Assembly: GCA_030637805.1 (NCBI GenBank)
Contig: DAOWFV010000005.1
Location: 1 to 13,070, forward strand
DNA: 13,070 bases
From: Acidobacteriota bacterium
GTDB taxonomy: Bacteria > Acidobacteriota > Thermoanaerobaculia > Thermoanaerobaculales > Sulfomarinibacteraceae
Reading direction: 5' to 3'
Shown here piece after piece: positions 11,751 to 13,070 of this stretch. The position numbers and the translations under genes are program-made. The notes beneath the pieces are model-generated. The model saw only the letters and a list, made by a program, of their open reading frames with translations. It had not been told where the DNA came from and made no database searches. Every line of letters starts with the position of its first letter. Within the stretch, counting starts at the first letter, position 1.

Positions 11751-12782
11751 TTACCCGACACCGACCGCTTCGAGATCAGCCTCAACCATCATCTTCACCA
11801 GCTCGTCGAAGCTGACCCGCGGCTCCCAGCCGAGCTCGCGGCGTGCCTTCGACCCGTCGGCCACCAGAGCATCAACCTCGGCCGGGCGAAAGTACTTGGG
11901 ATCCACGACCACCCGTTCGTCGCCGCTCGCACGGTCGCGGCCCACCTCCTCGGTCCCGGCACCGCTCCACTCCAGCTCGATGCCCACCCGCGCGAAGGCC
12001 GCCTCGCAGAACTCCCGAACCGAGTGCTCTTCGCCGGTTCCGACCACCCAGTCGTCAGCCTTCTCCGCCTGCACGATCCGCCACATGGCGTCGACAAAGT
12101 CGCCCGCAAAACCCCAGTCCCGGCGCGCGTCGAGATTGCCGAGGGCGACGTGCTCACGGCGGCCGGCGGCGATATCCGCCACCGCGCGGGTGATCTTGCG
12201 GGTGACGAAGTTCTCTCCACGACGGGGCGATTCGTGGTTGAAGAGAATGCCGTTAGCCGCAAAAATCCCATAGGCCTCGCGAAAATTGACGGTCGCCCAG
12301 AAGGCGTAGAGCTTGGCCACCGCGTAGGGGGAACGCGGATGGAAGGGCGTCTCCTCGCTCTGCGGCACCTCGACGACCTTCCCGAAGAGTTCCGATGATG
12401 ACGCCTGGTAGAAGCGGGCATCCGGTGCGATCCGCCGCACCGCCTCGAGAAGCCGCACCGCGCCGAGCCCGGAGACATCCCCGGTATATGTCGGCATCCG
12501 GAAGGAGATCCCGACGTGAGACTGGGCTGCGAGGTTGTAGACCTCGTCGGGCCGAACCTCCGAGAGAATAGTCGTCAGCGACTCCGTGTCGCCCAGGTCG
12601 CCATAGTGCAGGCGAAGGCGCCGTCCACCCTGCGGGTTCTCCCGGAGGTGGTCGATCCGCTGCCGATTGAAGGTGGAAGCCCGGCGTACGATTCCGTGGA
12701 CCTCGTAACCCTTGTCGAGGAGAAGCTCGGCGAGGTAGGAGCCGTCCTGACCGGTGATGCCGGTGATGAGCGCCTTTTTCAT
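11751..12782 (-). CDS. gmd: GDP-mannose 4,6-dehydratase
   Basis: A 343-residue cytoplasmic short-chain dehydratase that converts GDP-mannose to GDP-4-keto-6-deoxymannose, the precursor of GDP-fucose, GDP-rhamnose and related sugars for surface glycans. Seen are the NADP-binding GITGQDGSYL (8-17), VRRAS (32-36), NLAAQSHVGISF (83-94), the catalytic region ASSSELFGK (127-135) and SPYAVAKLYA (151-160) with Tyr153 and Lys157, and NHESPRRGENFVTRKITRA (182-200), a strong family signature. Ser129 stands where the E. coli enzyme has its catalytic Thr. The ATG at 12782 gives the usual MKKALITG start, although no clear Shine-Dalgarno site precedes it; a small GC hairpin (12799-12816) lies just upstream. 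A TTG-initiated frame to 12818 is less likely. No fcl/rmd partner gene follows, so the next step must be encoded elsewhere or upstream beyond the window. Confidence 0.96.
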   Translation of the reverse strand: MKKALITGITGQDGSYLAELLLDKGYEVHGIVRRASTFNRQRIDHLRENPQGGRRLRLHYGDLGDTESLTTILSEVRPDEVYNLAAQSHVGISFRMPTYTGDVSGLGAVRLLEAVRRIAPDARFYQASSSELFGKVVEVPQSEETPFHPRSPYAVAKLYAFWATVNFREAYGIFAANGILFNHESPRRGENFVTRKITRAVADIAAGRREHVALGNLDARRDWGFAGDFVDAMWRIVQAEKADDWVVGTGEEHSVREFCEAAFARVGIELEWSGAGTEEVGRDRASGDERVVVDPKYFRPAEVDALVADGSKARRELGWEPRVSFDELVKMMVEADLEAVGVG

Positions 12783-12822
12783 GGTGCGAAGAATACCAGA
12801 GGGGCCTGCGGCCCTCAATTTT

Positions 12823-13070
12823 CAGGTCTCAGGTCGCAGGGCGCACATTGCAGGTCTCAGGTTTCAGGTCTCAGGTCTCACGGCGCACATCGCAGGTGGC
12901 AGGTGGTCGGTGGTGGGTGGTGGGTGGTGGGTGGCGGGTGGCAGGTGGCAGGTGGCAGGTGGCAGGTGGCAGGTGGCAGGTGGCAGGTGGCAGGTGGCAG
13001 GTGGCAGGTGGCAGGTGGCAGGTGGCAGGTGGCAGGTGGCAGGTGGCAGGTGGCAGGTGGCGGGTCGCAC
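12823..13070. repeat. long heptamer tract, CAGGTNN/CAGGTGG, open at window end
   Basis: A single 7-bp register runs from 12823 to the edge (more than 35 units). Units near gmd are degenerate (CAGGTCT, CAGGTCG, CACATTG, CAGGTTT), then TGGGTGG types, then 17 exact CAGGTGG copies (12942-13060), then CGGGTCG. Variation is greater at the gmd side, as expected if copy-number change homogenises the core. The minus strand reads as a Pro-Pro-Ala-Thr-Cys-His-Leu repeat, which is only a by-product of the 7-bp period. The promoter of gmd must lie within or beyond this tract. Confidence 0.92.

Noticed and set aside
12942..13060. CRISPR array or Chi-like recombination sites in the CAGGTGG tract
   Set aside because: There are no spacers between units, so it is not CRISPR. 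GCAGGTGG differs from E. coli Chi (GCTGGTGG) by one base, but Chi is lineage specific and the match follows from the repeat itself.
12864..13070. Minus-strand open frame encoding a Pro-Pro-Ala-Thr-Cys-His-Leu repeat
   Set aside because: A 7-bp repeat is open in a fixed frame whenever its unit lacks stops; three units give a seven-residue period. No start or ribosome binding site supports translation.

Overview
The window is a GC-rich bacterial chromosome segment with ten protein genes, no tRNA, rRNA or CRISPR array, and unusually repeat-rich gaps between genes. GC-rich codon use, a DUF6600-type aromatic secreted protein, paired DUF4097 proteins, a fused FtcD enzyme and heptanucleotide repeat tracts together suggest a soil or sediment lineage such as Acidobacteriota. 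That assignment is inference; no marker gene is present.

Layout. Bases 1-362 hold no gene, only a small heptamer repeat. A secreted DUF6600-like protein follows (363-1706, +). Bases 1707-2233 are non-coding: two inverted copies of a dispersed repeat (1730-1805 and 2051-2124) flank a compact, strongly folded segment (1828-2020). It looks like an orphan structured RNA, possibly of the HEARO/omega-RNA type. Next is a rightward cluster (2234-5060) of a TPR protein with a C-terminal helix-turn-helix-like segment and two secreted beta-repeat (DUF4097-like) proteins. The first two are 13 nt apart and probably translationally coupled.

From 5085 onward every gene is on the minus strand: an OPT-family transporter, a TIGR00725/LOG-like nucleotide-binding protein, an OmpA/Pal-type lipoprotein, a MauE/DoxX membrane protein fused to a thioredoxin-like domain, a bifunctional formiminotransferase-cyclodeaminase (FtcD), and GDP-mannose 4,6-dehydratase (Gmd). 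Spacing, a visible promoter before ftcD and a terminator after the OmpA gene suggest mostly separate transcription units rather than one operon. The genes do not form one pathway: envelope functions (DUF6600, DUF4097, OmpA lipoprotein, Gmd for GDP-sugar supply), uptake (OPT), redox (MauE-thioredoxin) and folate/histidine metabolism (FtcD) are mixed.

The most distinctive signals lie between genes: (1) the multi-hairpin element at 1828-2020; (2) a near-perfect 31-bp inverted repeat (7325-7421) that supplies the stop codon of the LOG-like gene; (3) tracts of degenerate tandem 7-mers at 73-100, 2154-2174, 7940-8058 and 12823-13070, each with its own sequence but the same 7-bp period.
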